Assembly: GCA_944381475.1 (NCBI GenBank)
Contig: CALWLH010000066.1
Span: 1-45,890 of the forward strand
From: an uncultured Lachnospiraceae bacterium
Lineage (GTDB): Bacteria > Bacillota > Clostridia > Lachnospirales > Lachnospiraceae
Length of the DNA: 45,890 bases
Direction of reading: 5' to 3'
The notes below the pieces were generated by a model. That model did not search any database, had not been told where the DNA came from, and saw only the letters and a list, made by a program, of their open reading frames with translations. A program made the position numbers and the translations under genes. Below, one piece after another: positions 31,420-39,773 of the stretch (position 1 is the first letter of the stretch; every line of letters begins with the position of its first letter).

Positions 31420-32019
31420 ATGAAGAAGTTTACAACATTGGCACTGGCTACTGCTATGACAGCAGCTATGGCGTGCACAGCTTTTGGTGCTGATCCTTTG
31501 AGAACTGGTACTGTAAGTGGGGAGAGTGCAAATCCCAACGTAGATCCTTATATTGTAGATACCACTTCTCTGACAGACGAGCAGAGGTCTTCTATTGCAG
31601 TTGCTGAGTTTACATTCACTGTAAGCTCTGATTTCTTAAACGGCGGTGGCGGCTATAACGCTAATGGTACTGATTGGACTCAGGATGCTGGTTATGAGTT
31701 CAAGACTGACGATGCATCTGCAGTAGGTACCCAGGTATATTCCATGCCGATCGAGAATTATGCATTGGGCGAGGATGGCACTGATTCTCTTCAGGTTCAG
31801 ATGTGGTGGTTAAATGTTAACCCTGATGGCAGTGATGCTACTGCTACTCTTGACTCTGTTGTATTAAAGGACGCAGACGGAAATGTCCTTCTTTCTTACG
31901 GCGCAGCAGCTGAGTCTGATGCTAATGATACGGGAGATGTTGCTCCTGTAGCTTACCTTGCAGCAGTTGTTGCTCTGGCTGGCGTTGCTCTTGTAGCTTC
32001 CAAGAAGGCTCGTGCTTAA
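31420..32019 (+). CDS. Secreted C-terminally anchored protein 3
   Basis: This 199-residue protein has a signal peptide (MKKFTTLALATAM ... AFGADP) and a Gly/Asp-rich middle of about 140 residues unlike genes 1 and 2. The same tail, TGDVAPVAYLAA, hydrophobic span and SKKARA, closes it. GGAGGG precedes the ATG. It completes a family with shared sorting or anchoring ends. Confidence 0.75.
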   Translation: MKKFTTLALATAMTAAMACTAFGADPLRTGTVSGESANPNVDPYIVDTTSLTDEQRSSIAVAEFTFTVSSDFLNGGGGYNANGTDWTQDAGYEFKTDDASAVGTQVYSMPIENYALGEDGTDSLQVQMWWLNVNPDGSDATATLDSVVLKDADGNVLLSYGAAAESDANDTGDVAPVAYLAAVVALAGVALVASKKARA

Positions 32020-32052
32020 TCATTAGGCGAAATATAATAAGTATGTACATTC

Positions 32053-32092
32053 AAAGACGTTTCCCGGTGTTACTCCTGGGAAACGTCTTTTT
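32053..32092 (+). terminator. Terminator after surface protein gene 3
   Basis: AAAGACGTTTCCC pairs with GGGAAACGTCTTTTT around a 12-base loop. Confidence 0.9.
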
Positions 32093-32099
32093 GTGGTAT

Positions 32100-32168
32100 G
32101 ACGGGCGTGCCGCTACCCGTGTACGGCATCGCAAATCGAGTAGGGGGGCTGTTCCCCTGCTCGATCGA
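32100..32168. repeat. Intergenic repeat module 2, second copy
   Basis: GGGCGTGCCGCTACC, then CATCGCAAATCGAGTAGG and CCTGCTCGATCG, matching module 2 at 2687-2749. The GAGTAGGGG/CCCCTGCTC arms form a hairpin. Confidence 0.65.
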
Positions 32169-32292
32169 TAAGTCTGTAAAAGTTCCTAAAGGAGAAGGGT
32201 TTTCAAAAAATATACAGTGGTAAATTCCGCATAAATGTGGTAGACTTCTTTTCGGAGGGCAGAGCTTGTCGGAATGCTTCTGGGCTCCTATT

Positions 32293-32367
32293 CATTTGCG
32301 GAAGGGTTTGAAAGTAAACTTCCAAATCTGCCATGATGACGCAGCAAGGGCGTCAGAAAGAGGAAAA
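32293..32367 (+). promoter_or_regulatory. Structured 5'-UTR element, copy 2
   Basis: GGAAGGGTTTgaaagtAAAC then TTCCAAATCTGCCATGATGA, CGCAGCAAGGGCGTC and AGAAAGAGG lead into the ATG of the phosphatase gene at 32368. Both hairpins of copy 1 are kept although bases differ, which points to an RNA-level role. Confidence 0.6.
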
Positions 32368-32898
32368 ATGAAACTATATGTGGTGAGGCATGGTGAGACC
32401 ACCTATAATGAAAAAGATCTTGTCTGCGGTATCTCTGACGCCCCTTTGACAGAACGGGGCCGGCAGCAGGCAAAAGCGCTGTCCGGGGAAATAGCAAAAA
32501 GGCATATTGACCGGGTGTTTGCGTCCCCCTTGCAGAGAGCAAGGGAGACGGCTGAGCTCGCTCTTACGGGAACCGGGCTGACCTATACTGTGGAGCCCCG
32601 GCTGATAGAGGAGGATTTTGGGGACAGCGAGGGCGTTCCCAGAACAGACTCGGTATTTCAATTTGCAAAACGAAACCTAGGGGTCAGGCAGCCGAAGGGA
32701 GAATCCTTTATTCGGCTTTGCCACAGGGTCTATTCTCTCATCGAGGATACGGCAGAAAAATATCCGGAGGAGAGGATACTCTGGGTGTGCCATGGTACCC
32801 TGGGAAGAGCAGTGCGTACGTATTTTGTGGATATGAGCAATGAGGAGATTTACTCCTATAATATGGAAAACTGCGAGATTCTGGAGTTTGAGTTATAA
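32368..32898 (+). CDS. Histidine phosphatase family protein (phosphoglycerate mutase-like)
   Basis: This 176-residue cytoplasmic phosphatase has the catalytic RHGET motif at about residues 7-11 (VVRHGETTYNEKD), LTERGRQQAKAL, a second conserved region ASPLQRARETAE and the second His in WVCHGTLGRAV. Substrates of such enzymes range from sugar phosphates to cobalamin intermediates; nothing here fixes it. ATG 32368 has AGAGG six bases upstream; an upstream in-frame GTG-type start would add 34 residues from the UTR element. Confidence 0.85.
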   Translation: MKLYVVRHGETTYNEKDLVCGISDAPLTERGRQQAKALSGEIAKRHIDRVFASPLQRARETAELALTGTGLTYTVEPRLIEEDFGDSEGVPRTDSVFQFAKRNLGVRQPKGESFIRLCHRVYSLIEDTAEKYPEERILWVCHGTLGRAVRTYFVDMSNEEIYSYNMENCEILEFEL

Positions 32899-32909
32899 TA
32901 GAGGCTTTT

Positions 32910-33518
32910 ATGAAGAAATATATACCATTGCTGCTGATAGACCTGGCGGCCCTGGCGGTGATTCTCTATACCATCTGGCTGGGAAATCATGACAGCTGGA
33001 TTACATCTAATCTGTCGGTGGTGGGTTACTGGCATGGCTTTAGTAAGTGGCTGATTATCTGGGGGTGGATTACAGCCGCCGTTTTTGCCGTGTATCTGAT
33101 TTATCTGGCTAAAATTTTTGGCGTAAACAGTATAACTATGAATAGCTTTACCGTCCTTGGGGGCATACTGCTTTTGGTGGGTGTTTATCTGCCCTATCAG
33201 CCGGAACCCTATCCGGTACTCTCTAATCTTCATATCGCCTGTTCTTTTCTGGCGCCGGTATGCGTGGTAGGGGCTATCGTCAGTCTCCTGGTGCGGTTGA
33301 TTCGCAGAAGGGCGCCCTTTATGGGGGCGATGCTGTTTTTGATGCTGCTTCTGATTGGGATTGCGGGGGTGATTTTTGTCCGCTGTACCATCATCACCAC
33401 CCTCCTGGAGGTGTACGTGGTCAGCGGTCTGACGGTGTTTATGACCCTGCTGGCCCTGATCGGGCTAAACTGGGAAGAAAAGGACGCTCCCGGGGAGAAA
33501 ATGGAGGGAAAATCGTAG
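32910..33518 (+). CDS. Multi-pass membrane protein of unknown function
   Basis: This 202-residue protein has about six hydrophobic segments (near 5-24, 45-66, 78-95, 105-125, 135-157, 162-183) and a short charged tail (EEKDAPGEKMEGKS). The layout (six helices with no large loops) recalls DUF998-type proteins, but I cannot assign it. It starts 11 bases after the phosphatase gene, so it is probably co-transcribed. Confidence 0.6.
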   Translation: MKKYIPLLLIDLAALAVILYTIWLGNHDSWITSNLSVVGYWHGFSKWLIIWGWITAAVFAVYLIYLAKIFGVNSITMNSFTVLGGILLLVGVYLPYQPEPYPVLSNLHIACSFLAPVCVVGAIVSLLVRLIRRRAPFMGAMLFLMLLLIGIAGVIFVRCTIITTLLEVYVVSGLTVFMTLLALIGLNWEEKDAPGEKMEGKS

Positions 33519-33580
33519 AAAACAGGACAAAAAATAGTAGATTTTTCCGTTTTCCTATTTTCAACCGCCCCTTTTTGCGC

Positions 33581-33586
33581 TATAAT
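33581..33586 (+). promoter_or_regulatory. fba promoter -10 box
   Basis: TATAAT at 33581-33586 with a poor -35 (TTTTCA, 17 bases upstream). The following ATATCTG...TGGCGGTCAA resembles the text after the promoter at 2880. Confidence 0.5.
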
Positions 33587-33677
33587 ATATCTGCGCTGGC
33601 GGTCAAGGACAAGCGCACTGCACTGTGCAATAGCTGCCCCAGGGGGCAGAAACAAATTTTATATCGGAGGTTCTATT

Positions 33678-34541
33678 ATGTTAGTATCTGCAAAAGAGAT
33701 GCTTGAGAAGGCAAAGGCCGGCAAATATGCAGTTGGTCAGTTCAACATCAACAATCTGGAGTGGACAAAGGCCATTCTTTTAACTGCTCAGGAGCTTCAG
33801 TCCCCTGTTATTCTTGGCGTATCTGAGGGCGCTGGAAAGTATATGACAGGCTTTAAGACTGTTGCAGCCATGGTAAAGGCCATGGATGAGAGCTTGGGCA
33901 TCACCGTTCCCGTTGCCCTTCACCTGGATCACGGTACCTATGACGGCAGTTACAAGTGTATCGAGGCTGGATTTACCTCCATCATGTTTGACGGCTCCCA
34001 CTACCCCATTGAAGAGAATATCGCAAAGACGAAAGAGCTGGTGGCTGTGTGCGGGGAGAAGGGTATCTCCCTTGAGGCTGAGGTTGGCTCCATCGGCGGC
34101 GAGGAGGACGGCGTTGTTGGTATGGGCGAGTGCGCAGATCCTGACGAGTGCAAGAGTATCGCAGATCTGGGCGTTACCATGCTGGCGGCAGGTATCGGAA
34201 ATATCCACGGAAAGTATCCTGCAAACTGGCAGGGCTTAAGCTTTGAGACTCTGGCAGCCATTGAGGAGAAGGTTGGGGACATGCCCCTGGTTCTTCACGG
34301 CGGTACAGGCATTCCTGCGGATATGATCAAGAAGGCTATTTCCTTGGGCGTTGCGAAGATCAACGTTAATACCGAGTGCCAGCTCGCATTTGCGGAGGCT
34401 ACACGGAAGTATATTGAGGCAGGCAAGGATCTGGAGGGCAAGGGCTTTGATCCCAGAAAGCTTCTGGCTCCCGGCTTTGAGGCCATCAAGGCGACTGTAA
34501 AGGAGAAGATGGAGCTCTTCGGTTCCATTGGCAAGGCCTGA
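33678..34541 (+). CDS. fba: Class II fructose-bisphosphate aldolase
   Basis: This 287-residue zinc enzyme of glycolysis splits fructose 1,6-bisphosphate into glyceraldehyde 3-phosphate and dihydroxyacetone phosphate. Zinc ligands lie in LHLDHGTYD, NIHGKYP and LVLHGGTGIP; SLEAEVGSIGGEEDG and INVNTECQLAF are family landmarks. The length is typical. Related tagatose-bisphosphate aldolases share these motifs, but the context supports the glycolytic enzyme. ATCGGAGGTT precedes the ATG. Monocistronic with a strong terminator. Confidence 0.95.
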   Translation: MLVSAKEMLEKAKAGKYAVGQFNINNLEWTKAILLTAQELQSPVILGVSEGAGKYMTGFKTVAAMVKAMDESLGITVPVALHLDHGTYDGSYKCIEAGFTSIMFDGSHYPIEENIAKTKELVAVCGEKGISLEAEVGSIGGEEDGVVGMGECADPDECKSIADLGVTMLAAGIGNIHGKYPANWQGLSFETLAAIEEKVGDMPLVLHGGTGIPADMIKKAISLGVAKINVNTECQLAFAEATRKYIEAGKDLEGKGFDPRKLLAPGFEAIKATVKEKMELFGSIGKA

Positions 34542-34603
34542 AGCGTAAACGCATTCCTCTGATGCCTAGGAGCAGGCATATTTAAAAGAAATATTACAAA
34601 CAC

Positions 34604-34638
34604 AAAATTCCGGCTGTGTGTCACAGCCGGAATTTTTT
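34604..34638 (+). terminator. Terminator after fba
   Basis: AAAATTCCGGCTGTG pairs with CACAGCCGGAATTTTTT around TGT. Confidence 0.95.
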
Positions 34639-34734
34639 CGCCATATACTATTGTCAAAAACGCCGTTTTGGAGTAATATGGTTTTTGTGTACCTTTGCCG
34701 GAGATAACAACCGGCGGGGCTTTTGGAGGTTTTC

Positions 34735-35502
34735 GTGGATATTCAGTTGATGGATCTGCACATATATTATAAGAAGCTGGGGCAGGGGGATAATGTGGTG
34801 CTGCTCCACGGATGGGGGGCGAGCATCGACCTGTATCAGGGGATGATCAACGCCCTGTCCCGCCGCTATACGGTCTATGCCTTGGATATGCCAGGGGTGG
34901 GGAGGAGCGATGAGCCCCCCGCTCCCTGGTGTGTGGATGACTACGTGGATCTGGTCAGCGCCTTTATAAAGGCCATGGGCATCACAAGGACTTACTTGAT
35001 CGGCCACTCCTTCGGCGGAAGGGTCATCACAAAGCTCATGAACCGGCCGGAAAGACCTGCCCAGGTGGAACGAATCGTGTTCATTGACGCGGCGGGCATC
35101 AAGCCGAAAAAGAAGCTGAAGACCAGACTCAAGGTAGCCTCCTATAAGGCGGCAAAGGTGATTTTCAATAATCCTGTAATGAAATTCCTTTATCCGGATT
35201 ATCTGGAAAACATGCGCAGAAAAAACGGTTCCGCAGACTATAATGCCGCCACCCCCGTTATGCGCAGCACCCTGGTGCGGGTGGTGAACGAAGATTTAAG
35301 GGGGCTGCTTGGGGGAATTGACCGCCCCACCCTTTTGATCTGGGGCGAAAATGATCCAGTGACTCCTCTTTCGGACGCAAGGGAGATGGAGCGGCTGATT
35401 CCGGACGCAGGCTTGGTAGTGGTAAAGGGCGCAGGGCATTTTTCCTACCTGGAGCAGCCGGGGCTGGTTCATTCCGCCATTGAAAATTTCTTCGGGGTGT
35501 AA
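34735..35502 (+). CDS. Alpha/beta hydrolase
   Basis: This 255-residue cytoplasmic hydrolase has the oxyanion motif LLHGWGAS, the nucleophile elbow GHSFGG, the acid in GENDPVTPLSD and the catalytic His in GAGHFSYLEQP. These are all elements of the alpha/beta fold. The substrate is unknown. GTG 34735 is favoured because GGAGG lies six bases upstream; TTG at 34723 is an alternative. It opens an operon with the MurF-like ligase (four bases to the next start), ddl and a sortase, so a role linked to the cell wall is possible. Confidence 0.8.
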   Translation: MDIQLMDLHIYYKKLGQGDNVVLLHGWGASIDLYQGMINALSRRYTVYALDMPGVGRSDEPPAPWCVDDYVDLVSAFIKAMGITRTYLIGHSFGGRVITKLMNRPERPAQVERIVFIDAAGIKPKKKLKTRLKVASYKAAKVIFNNPVMKFLYPDYLENMRRKNGSADYNAATPVMRSTLVRVVNEDLRGLLGGIDRPTLLIWGENDPVTPLSDAREMERLIPDAGLVVVKGAGHFSYLEQPGLVHSAIENFFGV

Positions 35503-35505
35503 TTT

Positions 35506-37173
35506 ATGAATTCTACTGCATTTCTGATTGAGAGCAAGGCGCCAGCGGTTTCTGCCGGTGCGGGAACGTCGGCTCTCATTTTCTTCATTTGTTATCTCAT
35601 TATGGAAACAGCGGGCTTTGCGAGCCTACTGATCTATTACATGCATATGTTTCAGCTGAACTCCTACAAGGCCGATGAGCAGCTCCGCTTTATGAGGGCC
35701 AATGTGGGCAGTCTTTTGGGCCGGGTGATGGGGGTTCTCCTGGGCATGATTCTGCTGGGAATTTGGGCGGTGACCGAAAGTCCCGTTCCCGTACTTTTTG
35801 CCATTCTTTTGCAGTTTATGACCTTCTGGGGAAATCGCCCCTGGGCCAGGCGCGCGAAGCGCCCTCTGGTATACACCGGAAGGGTAAAGCGGCTTTTTGT
35901 TACCACCGGTCTGCTGTACCTGCTGGGGATGGCTTTGGCGGTGACGGCGGGCGTCCGGATTTTTGGCAGCCGGAGCCTTTCGGGCTTCGCGTTCTCCTGC
36001 GAGATTGGCGCTCTTCTCTGCCTTCTGGTCCCCTTTCTTCTATTTATAAGTAATGCGCTGAATCATCCCATGGAGGAGGCCATCAACAACCGCTTCATTA
36101 ATGAAGCGAAGGGAATTGTGGCTTCCATGCCGAATCTGACGGTGATCGGTATCACCGGAAGCTTTGGCAAGACCAGTACTAAGTATTTTCTCACCAAGCT
36201 CCTTTCTGGAAGCTACAATGTGCTCATGACTCCGGGAAATTATAACACGGTTCTGGGGGTTACAAAGACTGTCCGGGAACAGCTGAAGGCCACTCATGAG
36301 ATATTCGTCTGCGAGATGGGGGCAAGGCGGGTGAAGGAGATCAAGGGCGTGTGCGACATCGTAAACCCGGATATGGGGGTGATCACCTCCATCGGCGCCC
36401 AGCATCTGGAAACCTTTGGCAGTATGGAGAACATCATCCGCACAAAGCTGGAGCTGGCGGATGCGGTTCCCCCGGATGGAAGAGTATTTTTGAATTTCGA
36501 TAATGCGATTCGCCGTTCACAAAAGCTTGACAAATCTGTGGTAAGCTATGGACTGGAAAATGAACATGTGGATTTTCACCCGGAAAACGTGCGGGTTTCC
36601 GAGCAGGGAAGCGCGTTTGATATTTCCTTTCCGGATGGAAGCAGCGCCCATTTTGTAACCCCGCTGATCGGCGCCCACAATGTATTGAATCTGGCGGGCT
36701 GTATTGCAGTTGCCTATTACATGAAGGTTCCGGCGGAGGTGATGGTGCGCCAGGCAAAGCACCTGGAGGCGGTGCCGCACAGGCTGCAGCTGGTAAAGAG
36801 TGCCAGAGGTATTATTATCGATGACGCCTATAATTCAAACCCGGCAGGCGCAAAGGCGGCTCTGGAAACCCTTGGAATGTTTGAGGGCCTGCACATCCTG
36901 GTGACGCCGGGGATGGTGGAGCTGGGGGAACAGCAGTATGCCTTAAACCGGACATTCGGAGTCCAGGCGGCAAAGCACTGCGACTACATTGTTCTGGTGG
37001 GGCTCAGGCAGACGGAGCCCATCGCAGAGGGCGTCAGAAGCGCTGGATTTTCGGAGGAGCGGCTCTTTATCGTGTCAGACCTGTCGGAGGGGCTGGAGCG
37101 GGTGGACGCCATCAAGTCCCCGGATCAGCCTAAGATCATCCTGCTGGAAAATGATCTTCCAGATAATTATTAA
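35506..37173 (+). CDS. Membrane-anchored MurF-like Mur ligase
   Basis: This 555-residue protein has an N-terminal region of about 190 residues with four or five membrane helices (about 20-48, 67-85, 90-105, 130-150, 160-182), followed by a Mur ligase (about 205-555). Diagnostic motifs are the ATP loop GITGSFGKTST, NYNTVLGVTKTV, CEMGARRVKEI, IGAHNVLNLAG and DDAYNSNPAGAKAAL, as in MurF, which adds D-Ala-D-Ala to the muropeptide. The typical MurF N-terminal substrate domain is missing. Placed directly before ddl, it probably acts in peptidoglycan precursor synthesis or a variant of it. Stop to ddl start: 17 bases. Confidence 0.85.
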   Translation: MNSTAFLIESKAPAVSAGAGTSALIFFICYLIMETAGFASLLIYYMHMFQLNSYKADEQLRFMRANVGSLLGRVMGVLLGMILLGIWAVTESPVPVLFAILLQFMTFWGNRPWARRAKRPLVYTGRVKRLFVTTGLLYLLGMALAVTAGVRIFGSRSLSGFAFSCEIGALLCLLVPFLLFISNALNHPMEEAINNRFINEAKGIVASMPNLTVIGITGSFGKTSTKYFLTKLLSGSYNVLMTPGNYNTVLGVTKTVREQLKATHEIFVCEMGARRVKEIKGVCDIVNPDMGVITSIGAQHLETFGSMENIIRTKLELADAVPPDGRVFLNFDNAIRRSQKLDKSVVSYGLENEHVDFHPENVRVSEQGSAFDISFPDGSSAHFVTPLIGAHNVLNLAGCIAVAYYMKVPAEVMVRQAKHLEAVPHRLQLVKSARGIIIDDAYNSNPAGAKAALETLGMFEGLHILVTPGMVELGEQQYALNRTFGVQAAKHCDYIVLVGLRQTEPIAEGVRSAGFSEERLFIVSDLSEGLERVDAIKSPDQPKIILLENDLPDNY

Positions 37174-37190
37174 GAGCGAGGTGTAAGGTC

Positions 37191-38408
37191 GTGAAAATTT
37201 GCGTTGCACTGTTTTTCGGCGGGCAGAGTGTGGAGCATGAGGTGTCGGTGATTACCGGCCTCCAGGCATACTATGCCTTTGACAAGGAAACCTATGATGT
37301 GATTCCGGTTTACATCAGCAAGGATAATGAGATGTATATCGGGGAGCGGGTGGGAGATATAGCTGCCTACAGGGACATACCGGCGCTGCTTTCCGCCAGC
37401 ACCCGGGTAAACATGGTGCGGGAGCAGGGCAAAGTGTACCTGCGGGAAATGCATCCAAAGAGCTTTCATAAGCCTCAGAGCATTCTGGTGGACGTGGCCT
37501 TCCCTGCGGTACACGGAACCAACGTGGAGGATGGTACCCTTCAGGGGTTTTTCAGAACAATGTGCATCCCCTATGTGGGCTGCGACGTCACTGCATCGGC
37601 TCTCGGCATGGATAAGTTTGCCATGAAAGCGGTGCTCTCCTATGTGGGGCTGCCTGTGCTGCCCTGCGTTCTGGCGGACTGCTTCCTGTTTGACAAGGAA
37701 CAGGAGGCGCTTGTGGCACAGATGGAGGAAAAGATCGGGTATCCGGCCATCGTAAAGCCGGTGAATCTGGGCTCCAGTGTGGGAATCAGGATCGCCCACA
37801 ACCGGGAGGAGCTCTTAAAAGCCCTGGATGAGGCGTTTGGCTTTGCCATGCGGGTGCTGGTTGAAAAGGCTATCACCAACCTGAAGGAGATCAACTGCTC
37901 CGTGCTGGGGGATGTGGAGCATGCGGAGGCTTCCGAGTGCGAGTCCCCTGTGGCAAAGGATGAGATTTTAAGCTATAAGGATAAGTACATGAGCGGCGGC
38001 GGGGAGAAGACCGGCCCCAAAAGCGGAGGCTCTGCCCCTGCCGGCGGCAAATCCGGGGAGGGAATGGCCAGTCTTTCCAGGGAGCTTCCCGCGAAAATAT
38101 CCCCGGAGCTTCGGGAGCGCGTCCGTCAGCTGTCAGTAAAAACCTTTCAGGCCCTGGGGTGCAGCGGTGTTGCCCGCATTGACTGTATGCTGGACCAGGA
38201 CACAGGAGAGGTGTATGTGAATGAGATTAACACCATTCCCGGATCCTTGTCCTTCTATTTGTGGCAGCCTGTTGGGCTTCCCTACGATGCGCTTCTGGAC
38301 CGGATGGTAAAGCTGGCGTTAAAACGGGATCGGGAGCTTTCAAATCTTTCATTTTCCTTTGATACGAACCTGTTGTCCAATGTGAAACTAGGCGGTGCAA
38401 AAAAGTGA
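37191..38408 (+). CDS. ddl: D-alanine-D-alanine ligase
   Basis: This 405-residue ATP-grasp enzyme makes D-Ala-D-Ala for peptidoglycan. Motifs are FFGGQSVEHEVSVITG at the start, PAVHGTNVEDGTLQGFF, VKPVNLGSSVGI, NLKEINCSVLG and VYVNEINTIPGSLSFYLW. Between YKDKYMS and KISPELRE, where the ATP-grasp omega loop lies, it carries a Gly/Ser/Lys-rich insertion of about 30 residues (about 37985-38090). The start is GTG 37191 with GAGG upstream. The product feeds the MurF-like ligase encoded just before. Confidence 0.93.
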   Translation: MKICVALFFGGQSVEHEVSVITGLQAYYAFDKETYDVIPVYISKDNEMYIGERVGDIAAYRDIPALLSASTRVNMVREQGKVYLREMHPKSFHKPQSILVDVAFPAVHGTNVEDGTLQGFFRTMCIPYVGCDVTASALGMDKFAMKAVLSYVGLPVLPCVLADCFLFDKEQEALVAQMEEKIGYPAIVKPVNLGSSVGIRIAHNREELLKALDEAFGFAMRVLVEKAITNLKEINCSVLGDVEHAEASECESPVAKDEILSYKDKYMSGGGEKTGPKSGGSAPAGGKSGEGMASLSRELPAKISPELRERVRQLSVKTFQALGCSGVARIDCMLDQDTGEVYVNEINTIPGSLSFYLWQPVGLPYDALLDRMVKLALKRDRELSNLSFSFDTNLLSNVKLGGAKK

Positions 38409-38431
38409 TTGCGCCTGGAGAGGTGTGAGAT

Positions 38432-39535
38432 ATGAGTAAAACGAAAACCAGTGCGGGACATTCTGCGGTTAAGAAACCTGTACAGCGAAGGACAAACGGA
38501 GAGGCAAAGAATTCTTCTAAACGCTCTGAACAGCCTCAAAATAGAAGCGCATCCCAGAGCCCAGCGTCAGGGAACGCTTCTGACAGCCGGGAGGAGTTCA
38601 AGAATGAATATGCAGAAGCCGTCCAGGTCAGAGAGGAGGCGCTGGAAGAAGCATCGGATTTTGGAGATGAGACTGAAACGCAAGAGGCGCTTGCTTCTGA
38701 AGAAGACAGAGGGGGCTCCTCCGGGCTTTTCAGAGTGCTGCTGAGCAAAACCATCTTTTGCGTTTCCCTGGGAGTGTTTGCATATGCCCTTTCAGCTCTG
38801 GGGGTTTTGCTGTGGGGATATTATTCCAGCCAGAAAGAGTATGAGGATCTGAATAAGGACACGGTGACTATAGGAACAACTGCCGCGTCGGAAAATAATC
38901 CGCAGAATTCCAATGTGATTGTGGAAATTCCCGGAAACTCCTCGGAGGGGACAGGCGGCAGCGTGCCCTTTCTTGAAATTTCAGTGGACGAGCGTAAGCT
39001 GAAGGCTTTGAATGAGGATTACGCCTTTTATATCGTTATACCGGGCACAAATATACAGTATCCCGTGGTTCAGGGCGATGACAACAGCCATTACCTCCGG
39101 TATACCTATTCCAATAAAGAAAATACCGCCGGAGCCATTGCGCTGGATTACAGAACGGACAGAAGCGCCTACCTGGAGCCCTTCAAGACCATTATCAGCG
39201 GCCATAACCGTCAGGATGGAACCATGTTCTCGGATCTGGCCAATTACAGGGATGAGAGCTTCCGGGACGCCTATCCCTATGTTTACATTGTTATGGATGG
39301 CCGGGAATATGTATATGAAATATATGCGTTCTATGCGATGGAGCCGGTGGCGGTTTGCTATAATCCCTATACGGCGGATGATGTTTACAGAGATTTCGTG
39401 GATGCGCACAACACCTATAATAATGATATCCAGGTGAGTCTGGAGGACCATATCATCACCATGTATACCTGTAATGAGGATTCCTCCATGCGGTATCTAT
39501 GTCATGCCGTGCTCCGGGGGGTATATGAGCTTTAA
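38432..39535 (+). CDS. srtB: Class B sortase
   Basis: This 367-residue transpeptidase attaches proteins to the cell wall. It has a long charged cytoplasmic N-terminus (about 1-105, Lys/Ser/Glu-rich), a single membrane helix (about 108-132) and a sortase domain. The catalytic His is in TIISGHNRQDG, the Cys in TMYTCNEDS and the Arg in SMRYLCHAVL. The extra SSMRYLCHA spacing fits class B. The N-terminal extension is longer than usual. Possible substrates are the three secreted proteins at 29513-32019. ATG 38432 follows GAGAGG. Last gene of the hydrolase-MurF-ddl-sortase operon. Confidence 0.9.
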   Translation: MSKTKTSAGHSAVKKPVQRRTNGEAKNSSKRSEQPQNRSASQSPASGNASDSREEFKNEYAEAVQVREEALEEASDFGDETETQEALASEEDRGGSSGLFRVLLSKTIFCVSLGVFAYALSALGVLLWGYYSSQKEYEDLNKDTVTIGTTAASENNPQNSNVIVEIPGNSSEGTGGSVPFLEISVDERKLKALNEDYAFYIVIPGTNIQYPVVQGDDNSHYLRYTYSNKENTAGAIALDYRTDRSAYLEPFKTIISGHNRQDGTMFSDLANYRDESFRDAYPYVYIVMDGREYVYEIYAFYAMEPVAVCYNPYTADDVYRDFVDAHNTYNNDIQVSLEDHIITMYTCNEDSSMRYLCHAVLRGVYEL

Positions 39536-39550
39536 CAGAGGATCTTGAAA

Positions 39551-39582
39551 GAAAGGGCTGCCCGAGAGGACGGCCCTTTTTG
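39551..39582 (+). terminator. Terminator after sortase gene
   Basis: AAAGGGC pairs with GCCCTTTTT across a loop that itself contains CCCGAGAGGACGG. It separates the envelope operon from rpoB. Confidence 0.75.
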
Positions 39583-39633
39583 ACGGTGAAAAAATAATCT
39601 GGCAAAAAAGTGGGAAAATCTGCAAGATGTCGC

Positions 39634-39662
39634 TTGACAATTGAAAAACCCTATGATATTCT
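39634..39662 (+). promoter_or_regulatory. rpoB: rpoB promoter
   Basis: TTGACA (39634-39639), a 17-base spacer and TATTCT (39657-39662), giving a leader of about 105 bases. The leader holds CGCAA / TTGCG and CCCTTTTTTAGGG pairings that might attenuate. Confidence 0.7.
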
Positions 39663-39773
39663 GTAATTTGCATTCTTGCCGCAACCAAGGAGTTTTTGCG
39701 CCCTTTTTTAGGGGGTAGAAACGCCGTAGAGCGGTAATTTTATGAAAATTTATAGACAGGGGTGAAAGCGTTC

